Assembly: GCF_900114375.1 (NCBI RefSeq)
Contig: NZ_FOSV01000019.1
Location: 36,033 to 100,032, forward strand
DNA: 64,000 nt
Origin: Methylorubrum salsuginis
Lineage (GTDB): Bacteria; Pseudomonadota; Alphaproteobacteria; Rhizobiales; Beijerinckiaceae
Reading direction: 5' to 3'
In this document: piece by piece, positions 51,840-60,828 of the stretch
Numbering within the stretch: the first letter of the stretch is position 1
Layout: every line of letters starts with the position of its first letter
Notes under the pieces: generated by a model
Database searches by the model: none
What the model saw: the letters and a program-made list of their open reading frames with translations, nothing else
Told to the model about the DNA's origin: nothing
Program-made: the position numbers and the translations under genes

Positions 51840-53288
51840 TCACTGGCTCAGGAGCAGCCGTCCGGAAAGCGGGCCGACACCTTTGGGAACCGGCACGCTG
51901 GTGCCCGAATAGTTAGCATTGAGGTAGAGGTTCGGCCCCTCGTAGAGATTGATCTGGCGCGCCACGACGACGGTGTAGGCCGACATGTCGGCCACCGGCT
52001 TGGAGGCGTCGATCACCAGTCGCCCGTGGGGCAGGTGGATGGTGCCGAGAATGTTGCGGGCGTTGTCGCTGATGATCCGGTAGATCCGCAGGGGCTGCGG
52101 CATCAAGCCGGGCGGCAGAGGAGTCGGGGTCACGAGGCTGGCCCCGGATGTCAGGGCATTCAAGAGAAGGGCCGGGTCGAGCGGCGTGCCGACGTTGGAC
52201 GCCTCGGACATCAGCAGACCGGCCATGGGACCGGAGTTCGGCGCGCTCAGGCTGATCGTCGTGGCCCGATTGAAAAGGAGACCAGACCGGTCGCCGATAA
52301 AATACAATCCGACATCGGTTCCTTTCAGCTGAGCCACTGCATCGACCAGCAATGGGCCGTCCTTGAACACGTAGATGCCTGGCTTCATGTTGACCACGGC
52401 GTTACCGGTGATGAGCAGGCCGCCGCAGTAAGTCCCCGGCTCCAAGGTTCTCGAATCGATCACGATGTTGATGCCGACGGACAATCCGCCGAGCGCTTTC
52501 ACATTGTTCAGCAGCGGTAGCTTGATGCACTCACCGACGGTCGGCGGCGCGCGATCGCGCAAGGGATCTGGAATGGCCGGACAGCCTGTCTGCGGGTTGG
52601 GCGTGAAGTTGGCGCGCTCGTTCCTGAAGCCGCCGGCCGAGCAGATCGTCTGCGCACGGGCGAGCGCATTGTCTCGGCCGACCATCCCGCCCGCATTCGA
52701 TGAGTTCGAGTAGAGAGCGCAGTCGTAGGCAGTGACCTGAGCGTTCCGCTCGAGCGCGAAGGCGCCGACGGTCGCCGGATCGAGCGCGAGCATGCACAAG
52801 CGCATCTTGCCCACGATCCGCGCCTCGGCCCGCGCCGAGATGGCCATCGTTCTCATGCCGACGAACGGCCCGAACATCAGCTTGACGCTTTGCTCCGCCC
52901 GCGCCGTCACGCTGGTCTTGTCGGGCGCAACGGTGACTTGGATCGCGACCGGCGAGGCGGAGCTTGCCTTGGCTTCGGTCTGGATCGTCTGCGTCGTCAG
53001 GCCGACAATGGATTCGGTGTTGGACACCACGAGCTTGAGGGCGTTGCCGCCGGCCATCACGCCGGCATCGACCGCGCTCTGGAGGTTGCTGCGGGACGAG
53101 ACGAGGTGCGCGTAGTCGACCGCCCCGCCGACCATGCCGACGAGGGCGGTCGCGGCCAGGCCGAAGATCATCGCCACCGATCCCCGATCGTCGCTCCGCA
53201 GACGACGCATCCGAAGCCATCGCGCGGGTGCCTTCCCCCGCGCGTCGTCCGTTCGTGCCGTCATCGTCACTGTCCGTTCCGCCTCCAT
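51840..53288 (-). CDS. TadG-like Flp pilus assembly protein, copy 2
   Basis: A 482-residue paralogue of its neighbours: SVAMIFGLAATALVGMVGG segment at about 36-54, SSRSNLQSAVDAGVMAGGNA, LEPGTYCGGL mid-domain, and the C-terminal YTVVVARQINLYEGPNLYL. It is preceded on its strand by an AT-rich stretch (53300-53335) that probably contains its own promoter. Soluble part outside the membrane; role in pilus or surface assembly inferred only from the N-terminal module. Confidence 0.82.
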   Translation of the reverse strand: MEAERTVTMTARTDDARGKAPARWLRMRRLRSDDRGSVAMIFGLAATALVGMVGGAVDYAHLVSSRSNLQSAVDAGVMAGGNALKLVVSNTESIVGLTTQTIQTEAKASSASPVAIQVTVAPDKTSVTARAEQSVKLMFGPFVGMRTMAISARAEARIVGKMRLCMLALDPATVGAFALERNAQVTAYDCALYSNSSNAGGMVGRDNALARAQTICSAGGFRNERANFTPNPQTGCPAIPDPLRDRAPPTVGECIKLPLLNNVKALGGLSVGINIVIDSRTLEPGTYCGGLLITGNAVVNMKPGIYVFKDGPLLVDAVAQLKGTDVGLYFIGDRSGLLFNRATTISLSAPNSGPMAGLLMSEASNVGTPLDPALLLNALTSGASLVTPTPLPPGLMPQPLRIYRIISDNARNILGTIHLPHGRLVIDASKPVADMSAYTVVVARQINLYEGPNLYLNANYSGTSVPVPKGVGPLSGRLLLSQ

Positions 53289-53364
53289 CTCAGCGGAACG
53301 TATCGGGCAATGAAACTAACATATATTTATCGCCGGCCGTCAAAACCGCAGCGTTCCCGTAAAG

Positions 53365-54783
53365 TCATTGACTGAGCAGCAGGCGTCCGGAGACCGGACC
53401 GACCCCCTTCGGCACCGGCACGCTGGTGCCTGAATAGTTGGCGTTGAGGTAGAGATTCGGCCCCTCGTAGAGGTTGATCTGGCGTGCCACCACGACGGTG
53501 TATGCGGACATGTCCGCGACCGGTCGTTGCGCATCGATCACGAGGCGTCCGTGCGGCAGGTGGATGGTGCCGAGCATGGTGCGGGCGTTGTCGCTGATGA
53601 TGCGGTAGATCCGCATCGGTTGCGGGGCGGCGATCGGCGGCGGGGTCGGCGTGATGGTGTCGCCGAGCAGAGTATCGACCTCGACGGCCGGGTCGATCGG
53701 CGCGAAGACGGTGGCGTCCTCGGACATCAGCACCCCGGCCATCGGCCCCGTGGTGGGGGCGGCGAGGTTGATGGTGGTCTTCTTGTCGAACAGAAGGCCG
53801 GCATTCTGGCCGGTGAAGTACAAGGCGACATCGGTGCCCGAGAGCGTCGCCTCCTTGTCGACGATCAACGGGCCGTTCTTGAAGACGTAGATGCCGGGCT
53901 TCATCGTCACCACGGCTTTTTTGGTGATCTTGAGCCCGCCGCAATAGGTGCCCGGCTGCAGGGTCACGTTCGTGGGAATGACGTTGAGCCCCTTGCTCGG
54001 GCCGGTGGCGATATCGATTACCTTGAGGATTGCGGCGAGCGAGGTGCACGGCCCGATCTGCGGAGCCGGGCGGTCACGCAACGGATCGTTGATCACCGGG
54101 CAGCCGGTCTGCGGATTGGGGGTGAAGTTGGCGCTCAGGTTCTCGAAGCCGCCCACCGAGCAGATCGTCTGCGCGCGCGCCATCGCGGCGTTGCGGCCGA
54201 TCATGCCGGACTTGTCCGACGAGTTCGAGTAGAGCGCGCAGTCGTTGGCGGTGACCTGGGCCTTCTGCTGCAGGGCGAAGGCACCGGCGGCGGTCGGGTC
54301 GAGGGCGAGCATGCACAGGCGCATCTTGCCCACCACGCTCGCCTTGGCCTGCGCCGAGATCGACATCGTGCCGAGACCCACGAGGGGGCCGAACATCAAC
54401 TTGATGCTCTGCTCCGCCCGCGCCGTCACGCTGGTCTTGTCGGGCGCGACGGTGACTTGGATCGCGACCGGCGAGGCGGGGTTCGCCCGGGCCTCGGCCT
54501 GGATGGTCTGCGTCGTCAGGCCGACGATGGACTCGGTGTTGGAGACCACGAGCTTGAGGGCGTTGCCGCCCGCCATCACGCCGGCATCGACGGCACTCTG
54601 GAGGTTGCTGCGGGACGAGACGAGGCGCGCGTAATCCACCGCCCCGCCGACCATGCCGACGAGGGCGGTGGCCGACAGGCCGAAGATCACGGCGACCGAT
54701 CCCCGATCCGCAGCGCGCAAACGCTGGCCGGCCGCCCACCATTCGCGCATTCTCGCGTTAATTCGAACCACCTTCGCCGCCAT
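53365..54783 (-). CDS. TadG-like Flp pilus assembly protein, copy 3
   Basis: 472 residues from ATG 54783; the frame extends nine codons to a TTG at 54810. It has the same architecture as copies 1 and 2, with closest similarity to copy 2 in both termini (the last 30 residues are almost the same). It differs by a longer middle loop (KVIDIATGPSKGLNVIPTN). A near-palindromic CCTTAAGTTTACTCAAGG lies just upstream (54813-54830). Confidence 0.82.
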   Translation of the reverse strand: MAAKVVRINARMREWWAAGQRLRAADRGSVAVIFGLSATALVGMVGGAVDYARLVSSRSNLQSAVDAGVMAGGNALKLVVSNTESIVGLTTQTIQAEARANPASPVAIQVTVAPDKTSVTARAEQSIKLMFGPLVGLGTMSISAQAKASVVGKMRLCMLALDPTAAGAFALQQKAQVTANDCALYSNSSDKSGMIGRNAAMARAQTICSVGGFENLSANFTPNPQTGCPVINDPLRDRPAPQIGPCTSLAAILKVIDIATGPSKGLNVIPTNVTLQPGTYCGGLKITKKAVVTMKPGIYVFKNGPLIVDKEATLSGTDVALYFTGQNAGLLFDKKTTINLAAPTTGPMAGVLMSEDATVFAPIDPAVEVDTLLGDTITPTPPPIAAPQPMRIYRIISDNARTMLGTIHLPHGRLVIDAQRPVADMSAYTVVVARQINLYEGPNLYLNANYSGTSVPVPKGVGPVSGRLLLSQ

Positions 54784-54999
54784 CGCGACCGTCAGCCCCG
54801 CGAACTCCAAGCCTTAAGTTTACTCAAGGCGGTCTAATAAGAAAACGATCAGACGGGCCTCGGGGCCGTGCCGATACATTCGAATTCTCATCGTGATGAA
54901 GGCTTCATGAAATGCGGATTGGCGTCTGATCGCTTCCATCGGCGATGGGGCCTGGGCCCGATTGGCTTCACGCGAGGGCCGGACAAAGCGACGGGCCGA

Positions 55000-55716
55000 T
55001 CAGCTCCGGCAGGGCTTTCCGTTGGGCAGCACCACTTCGGGCTGCCCGTTGTAGGAGACGCCGTCGCGCACCGGCCAGACCGCCTTGCCGGTGAAGGTCA
55101 GGTTGTTGAGGATGGGAAAGAACGAGAACAGCGGCCGGTAGGTCAGCTGCGTCTCCGCCATGACGAAGCGATCGCCCTTGAATCCGGTGCCGGAGGGGGG
55201 CGGTCCGAGATCCGAATCGACCGCGCGGGCCGGCATCCCCTGCTGAACGCTGGAACAGACCCGGGCGACGAAGTCTTGGCCGACTTGGTAGACCCCGCCC
55301 GCGGTCAGACGGATGCCGAGACCCGCCACGCTGTAGGGGGCGGCCACGAGGGGGGCTGCGGCGTAGACATCGTCGATCCGGGTCTGGTCCTGGCGGGAGA
55401 TCAGGTCCGCCATGGCGGTGGTCGCCTGCGACAGGCGGTTCTGCGTCGCCACCGCCCGCGGCATCTCGATCGCCGCCACGAGGAGAAGCATCAGCATCGG
55501 TGCGACGAAGGCGAACTCGACCGCCGTCGCCCCGCCCTCGGCGACGGCAAAGCGCGCGAACGCCCATCGACGCGGCCTTGGCGCCGGATCGCCCGGTGGC
55601 ACCGGCGCTGCCCGACGCGTCGGCGGTTGGCGCTCGGACCGAGGGCTTGGCGTATCGGGCCGGATCGGCTTCTTTCCGAAAGCCGGCTCCCACTGTCCGG
55701 GCCGATGCTCTAGCAC
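55000..55716 (-). CDS. TadE-like pseudopilin-processing/assembly protein A
   Basis: 238 residues from a GTG that overlaps the end of the preceding tadE-like gene (GTGCTAG), with GAGGGA 5 bases upstream; the coupling decides the start. A Pro/Arg-rich cytoplasmic segment (1-55) precedes the TadE motif GGATAVEFAFVAPMLMLLLV (about 60-79). The periplasmic part contains YSVAGLGIRLTAGGVYQVG and paired cysteines (ARVCSSV, GKPCRS). TadE proteins are minor pseudopilins of the Flp/Tad system. Confidence 0.8.
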   Translation of the reverse strand: MLEHRPGQWEPAFGKKPIRPDTPSPRSERQPPTRRAAPVPPGDPAPRPRRWAFARFAVAEGGATAVEFAFVAPMLMLLLVAAIEMPRAVATQNRLSQATTAMADLISRQDQTRIDDVYAAAPLVAAPYSVAGLGIRLTAGGVYQVGQDFVARVCSSVQQGMPARAVDSDLGPPPSGTGFKGDRFVMAETQLTYRPLFSFFPILNNLTFTGKAVWPVRDGVSYNGQPEVVLPNGKPCRS

Positions 55717-56303
55717 GCGCGTCCCTCGAACCCTTCGGTGCGGAAGATCATCGTGGAGGTCAGCAGCTGGCGCCGCTCGGGCATCGATTGGCCGGTGAAG
55801 TCGAGGAAGTAGAAGGGACGCAGGACCGCGACGGCGGCCCGCAGGCTGACGACGCTGCTGCCGTTGGGACAGTCGAAGCGGGTGCCGAAGCCCGCGGCCC
55901 ATTTGTGGTTCTCGGAATCGTACGGAGCCGCGATCTGAGACGGGCTGAAGCTCGGAGTGCTGACGAGGTCGATCTTCACGTCCTCGCAGCGGAACATGTT
56001 GAAGCCGCCGCCGCACATTGCCGAGAGAAGCTGCTTGGACGGGCCTTCGCTCGTGGAGCCGCCCTGAATCACGCCGATGCGCAGGAACCGCGTTCCGCGC
56101 TCCACCGCCACGTCGAGGCGATGCTGAGCGTAGACGAGAAGCGAGGCCTCCATGATGACGGCGATGAGGGCAAAGAGCGGCAGGGCGACGAGGGAGAACT
56201 CCACCACGGCGATGCCCCGCTCGTCGCGGCGCAGGCCCGAGAGCCTCGTGGCGATCCCGGTCCTGGCGCGGGCGGCGCTTGCTATGGTGTGCTGCTCTCC
56301 CAC
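55710..56303 (-). CDS. TadE-like pseudopilin-like protein B
   Basis: 197 residues starting at GTG. Cytoplasmic N-terminus (1-30), then the TadE helix GIAVVEFSLVALPLFALIAV (about 30-49) and a periplasmic domain with cysteines (MCGGGFNMFRCEDVKID, RFDCPNGS). Translationally coupled to the following tadE-like gene by a 7-base overlap. Together with the three TadG-like proteins it forms a cluster without TadA, TadB/C, RcpA or Flp pilin. Confidence 0.83.
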   Translation of the reverse strand: MGEQHTIASAARARTGIATRLSGLRRDERGIAVVEFSLVALPLFALIAVIMEASLLVYAQHRLDVAVERGTRFLRIGVIQGGSTSEGPSKQLLSAMCGGGFNMFRCEDVKIDLVSTPSFSPSQIAAPYDSENHKWAAGFGTRFDCPNGSSVVSLRAAVAVLRPFYFLDFTGQSMPERRQLLTSTMIFRTEGFEGRAC

Positions 56304-56805
56304 GCTGTCCGGTCTTCGTCGTGCTTCGCAGCCGCCCGTCGGGGGCGGCAGAGGAGGGGACGGCCGGGGCCTTCGGGCACCGCGACCGTCTTATCAGCCT
56401 AGCGACACCCTCTTTACGCCGGGTGAAACCGATGCCCGGATTTTCGGGGCGTCTCGCGACAGGATCGGAAACGACGATTGCCGGAAGCCCGGCCCGAGAC
56501 GGGAGGGAAGGCGTTGCCGCGACGCGCGTTCCGGCGTTGCGCCCGCGGGCCGGATCGGCTAACGCTGCCCCCGATTTCCCTCTCGGTAACCGTGCAGGAT
56601 CGCCGGTGCCTCGCGCACCCCCGGTCCTTCCTTCGTTCCCGGCGGGGTCGTCGGCCCTCGGCCATCGCTTGTTCCAGCATGCGTCGGCCCTCCGCGAGGA
56701 GGTTGGCTCGACCGGATCGTTCCATCCGGCGGCCGGCGGTGACGGGGGTCCATGCCACACTTGCCGTCGGCGCGGCCTCCCGAGGGAGGCCATCTAGGAG
56801 AGAGA
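56304..56805. other. 502-base region between the tadE-like gene and rpsA
   Basis: Divergent promoter region. No frame with a credible ribosome-binding site or product was found on either strand, although several GC-driven frames are open. The last 35 bases hold the rpsA leader hairpin and ribosome-binding site. cmk, which usually precedes rpsA, is not here. Confidence 0.55.
56774..56791 (+). promoter_or_regulatory. leader hairpin abutting the rpsA ribosome-binding site
   Basis: A perfect 8-bp stem GGCCTCCC / GGGAGGCC with a 2-base loop ends 4 bases before AGGAGAGAG, the Shine-Dalgarno region of rpsA. Placement suggests a role in translational (auto)control of S1, or mRNA 5' protection; it is not followed by a U-run. 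Confidence 0.55.
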
Positions 56806-58518
56806 ATGTCCGCTGGTCTGAACGTTTCCCAGCCGAGCCGCGAGGATTTCGCGAGCTTGCTCGAGGAGAGCTTCCTCAATCACGAGATCACCGAGGGTTC
56901 GGTCGTCAAGGGTCGCGTCGTCGCGATCGAGAAGGACGTCGCCGTCATCGACATCGGCGCCAAGACCGAAGGTCGCGTCGCCCTCAAGGAGTTCAACGGC
57001 CCCGGCCGTGACGGCGATCTCGCCGTCGGCGACGAGGTCGAGGTCTATGTCGACCGCATCGAGAACGCGCTGGGCGAAGCCGTCATCTCGCGTGACAAGG
57101 CGCGCCGCGAGGAGAGCTGGGTCAAGCTCGAGAAGGCGTTCGAGGCCAACGAGCGCGTCACCGGCACGATCTTCAACCAGGTCAAGGGCGGCTACACCGT
57201 CGATCTCGACGGCGCCGTGGCGTTCCTGCCGCGCTCGCAGGTCGACATCCGCCCGGTCCGCGACGTGACCCCGCTGCTCGGCACGCCCCAGCCGTTCCAG
57301 ATCCTCAAGATGGATCGCCGCCGCGGCAACATCGTCGTCTCGCGCCGCACCGTGCTCGAAGAGAGCCGCGCCGAGCAGCGCTCCGAGCTCGTGGCCAACC
57401 TCGAAGAGGGTCAGGTCATCGACGGCGTCGTCAAGAACATCACCGAGTACGGCGCCTTCGTCGATCTCGGCGGCATCGACGGCCTGCTGCACGTCACCGA
57501 CATGGCGTGGCGCCGCGTGAACCACCCGTCCGAGGTCGTGACCATCGGCCAGACGGTGAAGGTCAAGATCATCAAGATCAACCACGAGACGCACCGCATC
57601 TCGCTCGGCATCAAGCAGCTGCTCGCCGATCCGTGGGAGGGCATCGCCGCCCGTTACCCGGAGGGCGCCAAGCTCAAGGGCCGCGTGACCAACATCACCG
57701 ATTACGGCGCCTTCGTGGAGCTGGAGCCGGGCATCGAGGGCCTGATCCACGTCTCCGAGATGAGCTGGACCAAGAAGAACGTCCATCCGGGCAAGATCGT
57801 CTCCACCTCCCAGGAGGTCGAGGTGCAGATCCTGGAAGTCGATTCGGTCAAGCGCCGCATCTCGCTCGGCCTCAAGCAGACCCTGCAGAACCCCTGGGAT
57901 GCCTTCGCCGAGAAGCACCCGGTCGGCTCCGAGGTCGAGGGCGAGGTCAAGAACAAGACCGAGTTCGGCCTGTTCATCGGCCTCGAGGGCGATGTCGACG
58001 GCATGGTCCACCTGTCGGATCTCGACTGGAACCGTCCCGGCGAGCAGGTGATCGAGGAGTACAAGAAGGGCGACATCGTGCGCGCCCAGGTTCTCGACGT
58101 GGATGTCGAGAAGGAGCGCATCTCGCTCGGCGTGAAGCAGCTCGGCGGCGATCCCTTCGCGGAAGCCGGCGAGATCAAGAAGGGCCAGATCGTCACCTGC
58201 GAGATCGTCGAGGTGAAGGATTCGGGCCTCGAAGTGAAGCTCGTCGACACCGACATGCAGACCTTCATCCGCCGCGCCGAACTCGCCCGCGACCGTGCCG
58301 ACCAGCGCCCCGAGCGGTTCGCCGCCGGTGAGAAGGTCGATGCCCGCGTGGTCCAGTTCGACCGCAAGGCCCGCCGCGTGCAGGTCTCGATCAAGGCCCT
58401 CGAAGTGGCCGAGGAGAAGGAGGCGATGGCCCAGTTCGGCTCGGCCGATTCCGGCGCCTCGCTCGGCGACATCCTGGGCGCCGCCTTCAACAAGAAGAAG
58501 GGTGGCGACGAGGAGTAA
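56806..58518 (+). CDS. rpsA: 30S ribosomal protein S1
   Basis: 570 residues from ATG 56806 (AGGAGAGA upstream), MSAGLNVSQPSREDFASLLE. Six S1 RNA-binding repeats in succession (for example GSVVKGRVVAIEKDVAVIDI; VKNITEYGAFVDLGGIDGLLH; VTNITDYGAFVELEPGIEGLI). S1 unfolds mRNA leaders and brings them to the 30S subunit. It has strongly biased, highly expressed codon use. It is followed by a strong terminator and then the sppA-ihfB-lapA-trpF-trpB block. Confidence 0.98.
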   Translation: MSAGLNVSQPSREDFASLLEESFLNHEITEGSVVKGRVVAIEKDVAVIDIGAKTEGRVALKEFNGPGRDGDLAVGDEVEVYVDRIENALGEAVISRDKARREESWVKLEKAFEANERVTGTIFNQVKGGYTVDLDGAVAFLPRSQVDIRPVRDVTPLLGTPQPFQILKMDRRRGNIVVSRRTVLEESRAEQRSELVANLEEGQVIDGVVKNITEYGAFVDLGGIDGLLHVTDMAWRRVNHPSEVVTIGQTVKVKIIKINHETHRISLGIKQLLADPWEGIAARYPEGAKLKGRVTNITDYGAFVELEPGIEGLIHVSEMSWTKKNVHPGKIVSTSQEVEVQILEVDSVKRRISLGLKQTLQNPWDAFAEKHPVGSEVEGEVKNKTEFGLFIGLEGDVDGMVHLSDLDWNRPGEQVIEEYKKGDIVRAQVLDVDVEKERISLGVKQLGGDPFAEAGEIKKGQIVTCEIVEVKDSGLEVKLVDTDMQTFIRRAELARDRADQRPERFAAGEKVDARVVQFDRKARRVQVSIKALEVAEEKEAMAQFGSADSGASLGDILGAAFNKKKGGDEE

Positions 58519-58917
58519 GACGAAGCGCCCCGGAGTTTTCCGCTCCGGGACCTTCCTTCTCGCGTGACCGAAGGCCCGAGGAGCGGAGACCCGCTTCTCG
58601 GGCCTTTTTTGCGTGTTCGCCGCTTCGGCACCCCTGACACCGGCCGTCCGCCTTCCCGCGATCCTCCGGCCTGCCGTCCCCAACCCCTTGCCGCCCCAGG
58701 CTCGGCGGGTCTAAACACGGCCGCAGGTTGGCGAACCCGCCCGAATCCAGGCGCGACAAGGACTTGGCCGATACGCGGCCGGGGCCGGCGCCTCGATAAT
58801 GGATACGGTTCGCCCGAAGGACCAAGTGCGGTTCGTCGCCCCCCGTCATAGGCTCGCGGGTGGCGAATCGAAGAAAAGCGGCCCGTCGAGGCCGAGCGCC
58901 AGGGAGTGGACCGTCGG
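58519..58917. other. intergenic region after rpsA
   Basis: Contains the rpsA terminator in its first 90 bases; the remaining approximately 300 bases up to sppA show no supported gene. AGGGAG at 58901 is the probable ribosome-binding site of sppA. Confidence 0.5.
58571..58610 (+). terminator. rpsA terminator
   Basis: A 16-bp stem with one G-U pair (AAGGCCCGAGGAGCGG / CCGCTTCTCGGGCCTT), loop AGAC, then TTTT; 52 bases after the rpsA stop. Confidence 0.88.
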
Positions 58918-59886
58918 ATGGCCGCAGACGCCGAGTTCCTGATCGACCGCCGTCGTCTGCGCCGCAAGCTCACCGTCTGGCGAGTGGTCGGCGTCGGCGC
59001 CCTCATCCTCGCGGTCGGCGCGGTCGGCTACCGCGCCCGTGTCGGCGAGGGCCGGTTTTTCGCGGCCAACCAGGATCAGATCGCCCGCATCTCCATCGGC
59101 GGCTTCATCGCCGGCAGCGAAGCGACCCGCAAGCTGATGGAGCGCGTCGGCAAGGCCGATTCCGTGAAGGGCGTCGTCCTGTCGATCTCCTCGCCCGGGG
59201 GCACCACGACGGGCTCGGAGGAACTCTACCGCAACGTCCGCGCTCTCGCCGCAAAGAAGCCCGTCGTGGCCTTCGTCGACGGCACCGCGGCGTCCGGCGC
59301 TTACATCACCGCCATCGCCGCCGACCATATCGTCGCCCGCGAGACCGCGCTCGTCGGCTCCATCGGCGTGCTGTTTCAATACCCCGAAGTCTCGGGCCTC
59401 CTCGACCGGGTCGGCGTGAAGGTCGAGACGGTCAAGTCCTCGCCGCTCAAGGCCGAGCCCTCGGGCTTCGCCCCGACCTCGCCGGAGGCCCGCGCCGCGC
59501 TCTCGGCGATCGTGATGGACACCTACGGCTGGTTCCGCGGCCTCGTCGCCGAGCGCCGCGGCATGGACGACGCGCAGCTCAACGCGGTCGCCGACGGGCG
59601 CGTGTTCAGCGGTCGCCAGAGCATCCCGCTCAAGCTGGTGGACGAACTCGGCGACGAACGGCAGGCGGTAGCGTGGCTCGAGAAGGAGCGGAACGTCCCG
59701 CAGAAGCTCCCGGTGAAGGATTGGAAGCCGAAGTCCGAGGGCGGGCTGACCCTGTGGTCGTCGCTCGGCACCGCCGCGGACCTCGCCGGGTTCGATGGGC
59801 TCGCCGCGCGCCTGCGGGCGGTCGGCGCCGAGACGACGGCCCTGGGGCAGGGGGGCCTGCTCGCCCTTTGGCGCCCGGCTCCCTGA
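58918..59886 (+). CDS. sppA: signal peptide peptidase SppA (S49 family)
   Basis: 322 residues from ATG 58918 (AGGGAG 11 bases upstream); a GTG four codons earlier is also possible. TM anchor (about 20-42), then a single S49 domain: LSISSPGGTTTGSEELYRNV (about 80-99), catalytic Ser in DGTAASGAYITA (about 121-132) and Lys in VETVKSSPLKAEPSG (about 168-182). A short SppA that works as a homo-oligomer to degrade cleaved signal peptides in the membrane. First gene of the block leading to trpB. Confidence 0.93.
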   Translation: MAADAEFLIDRRRLRRKLTVWRVVGVGALILAVGAVGYRARVGEGRFFAANQDQIARISIGGFIAGSEATRKLMERVGKADSVKGVVLSISSPGGTTTGSEELYRNVRALAAKKPVVAFVDGTAASGAYITAIAADHIVARETALVGSIGVLFQYPEVSGLLDRVGVKVETVKSSPLKAEPSGFAPTSPEARAALSAIVMDTYGWFRGLVAERRGMDDAQLNAVADGRVFSGRQSIPLKLVDELGDERQAVAWLEKERNVPQKLPVKDWKPKSEGGLTLWSSLGTAADLAGFDGLAARLRAVGAETTALGQGGLLALWRPAP

Positions 59887-59931
59887 GCCCACGCGGATGC
59901 CGCGCCCGCTTCGCACCCGGAAGGTTGCCGC

Positions 59932-60240
59932 ATGATCAAGTCCGAACTCGTCCTCAAGATCGCCGAGCAGAACCCGCATCTCTACCAGCGGGACGTCGAG
60001 ACCCTCGTCAACGCGATCCTCGACACCATCGCCGACGCCCTCGCCCAGGGCGACCGGGTGGAGCTGCGCGGCTTCGGCGCCTTCTCGGTGAAGCGGCGTG
60101 AGGCCCGGCGCGGGCGCAATCCCCGCACCGGCGAGTCGGTGGCCGTGTCCGAGAAGGCGATCCCCGTCTTCAAGACCGGCAAGGAGATGCGGCTGCGCCT
60201 CAACCGCGCCGGCATCGGCGAGGAGCGCGCGGAGGCGTAG
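59932..60240 (+). CDS. ihfB: integration host factor subunit beta
   Basis: A 102-residue HU/IHF-fold protein: MIKSELVLKIAEQNPHLYQR, GDRVELRGFGAFSVKRREAR (about 43-62), and the DNA-intercalating loop RRGRNPRTGESVAV (about 62-75). It dimerises with IhfA to bend DNA. The order sppA-ihfB-lapA-trpF is conserved in alphaproteobacteria. GGAAGG precedes the ATG. Confidence 0.97.
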   Translation: MIKSELVLKIAEQNPHLYQRDVETLVNAILDTIADALAQGDRVELRGFGAFSVKRREARRGRNPRTGESVAVSEKAIPVFKTGKEMRLRLNRAGIGEERAEA

Positions 60241-60442
60241 CCTTCCGCCGTCTTCGCCCCGTGACGGCCGCGGTTGCGCGCCCTACCTCTGCCCTTGAAC
60301 GCATCCGGCGGTACCGGTCGGAGGCGCCACATCTTTGATCGCGCCGTCCGAGCCGTCCTGGCTCCCGCGGCGGCCCGGCCCGGCGCCTGACCGGATCGGG
60401 CCGACCGGAGCGGCGGGACCGATCCGTCGGAGACTCGTCAGA

Positions 60443-60808
60443 ATGATCCGTTTCTTCAAAGCCCTGGTGCTGCTGCCGATCGCGGTCGTGGTGGTGCTGC
60501 TCGCGGTCGCCAACCGGCAGGACGTGACCCTGTCGTTCGATCCGTTCTCGCCCGAGCCGTTGTTCAGTGCCGTGTTGCCGCTCTACGCGGTGCTGTTCGG
60601 CGCGGTGGCGCTCGGCGTCGTGGTGGGCGGCATCGGCAGCTGGCTCAGCCAGAGCGGCACCCGCGAGCGCGCGCGCTACCATCGCCGCGAGGCCGACCGC
60701 CTCGCCAAGGAGGCCGCGACCCTCAAGACCTTCGGCGCCCCCGCCGCCGAACCGAACTACGGCGTGGCCGGCACCCACGCTGCCCTGCCGGCGCCCGCCG
60801 GCCGCTGA
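60443..60808 (+). CDS. LapA-domain membrane protein
   Basis: 121 residues from ATG 60443 (GGAG 10 bases upstream), MIRFFKALVLLPIAVVVVLL. Two TM helices (about 5-22 and 45-68) with NRQDVTLSFDPFSPEPLF between them, then a cytoplasmic charged helix (RERARYHRREADRLAKEA) typical of LapA/LapB-type proteins that influence LPS synthesis control. Regular member of the ihfB-trpF neighbourhood. Confidence 0.85.
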   Translation: MIRFFKALVLLPIAVVVVLLAVANRQDVTLSFDPFSPEPLFSAVLPLYAVLFGAVALGVVVGGIGSWLSQSGTRERARYHRREADRLAKEAATLKTFGAPAAEPNYGVAGTHAALPAPAGR

Positions 60809-60828
60809 GGCGCGAGAACGGCCCTCCC

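Noticed and set aside
54811..54853. CtrA-type or other regulator boxes in the AT-rich leaders of the TadG-like genes
   Set aside because: TTAA elements occur but not with the TTAA-N7-TTAA spacing; the near-palindrome at 54813 is not shared by the other two leaders.
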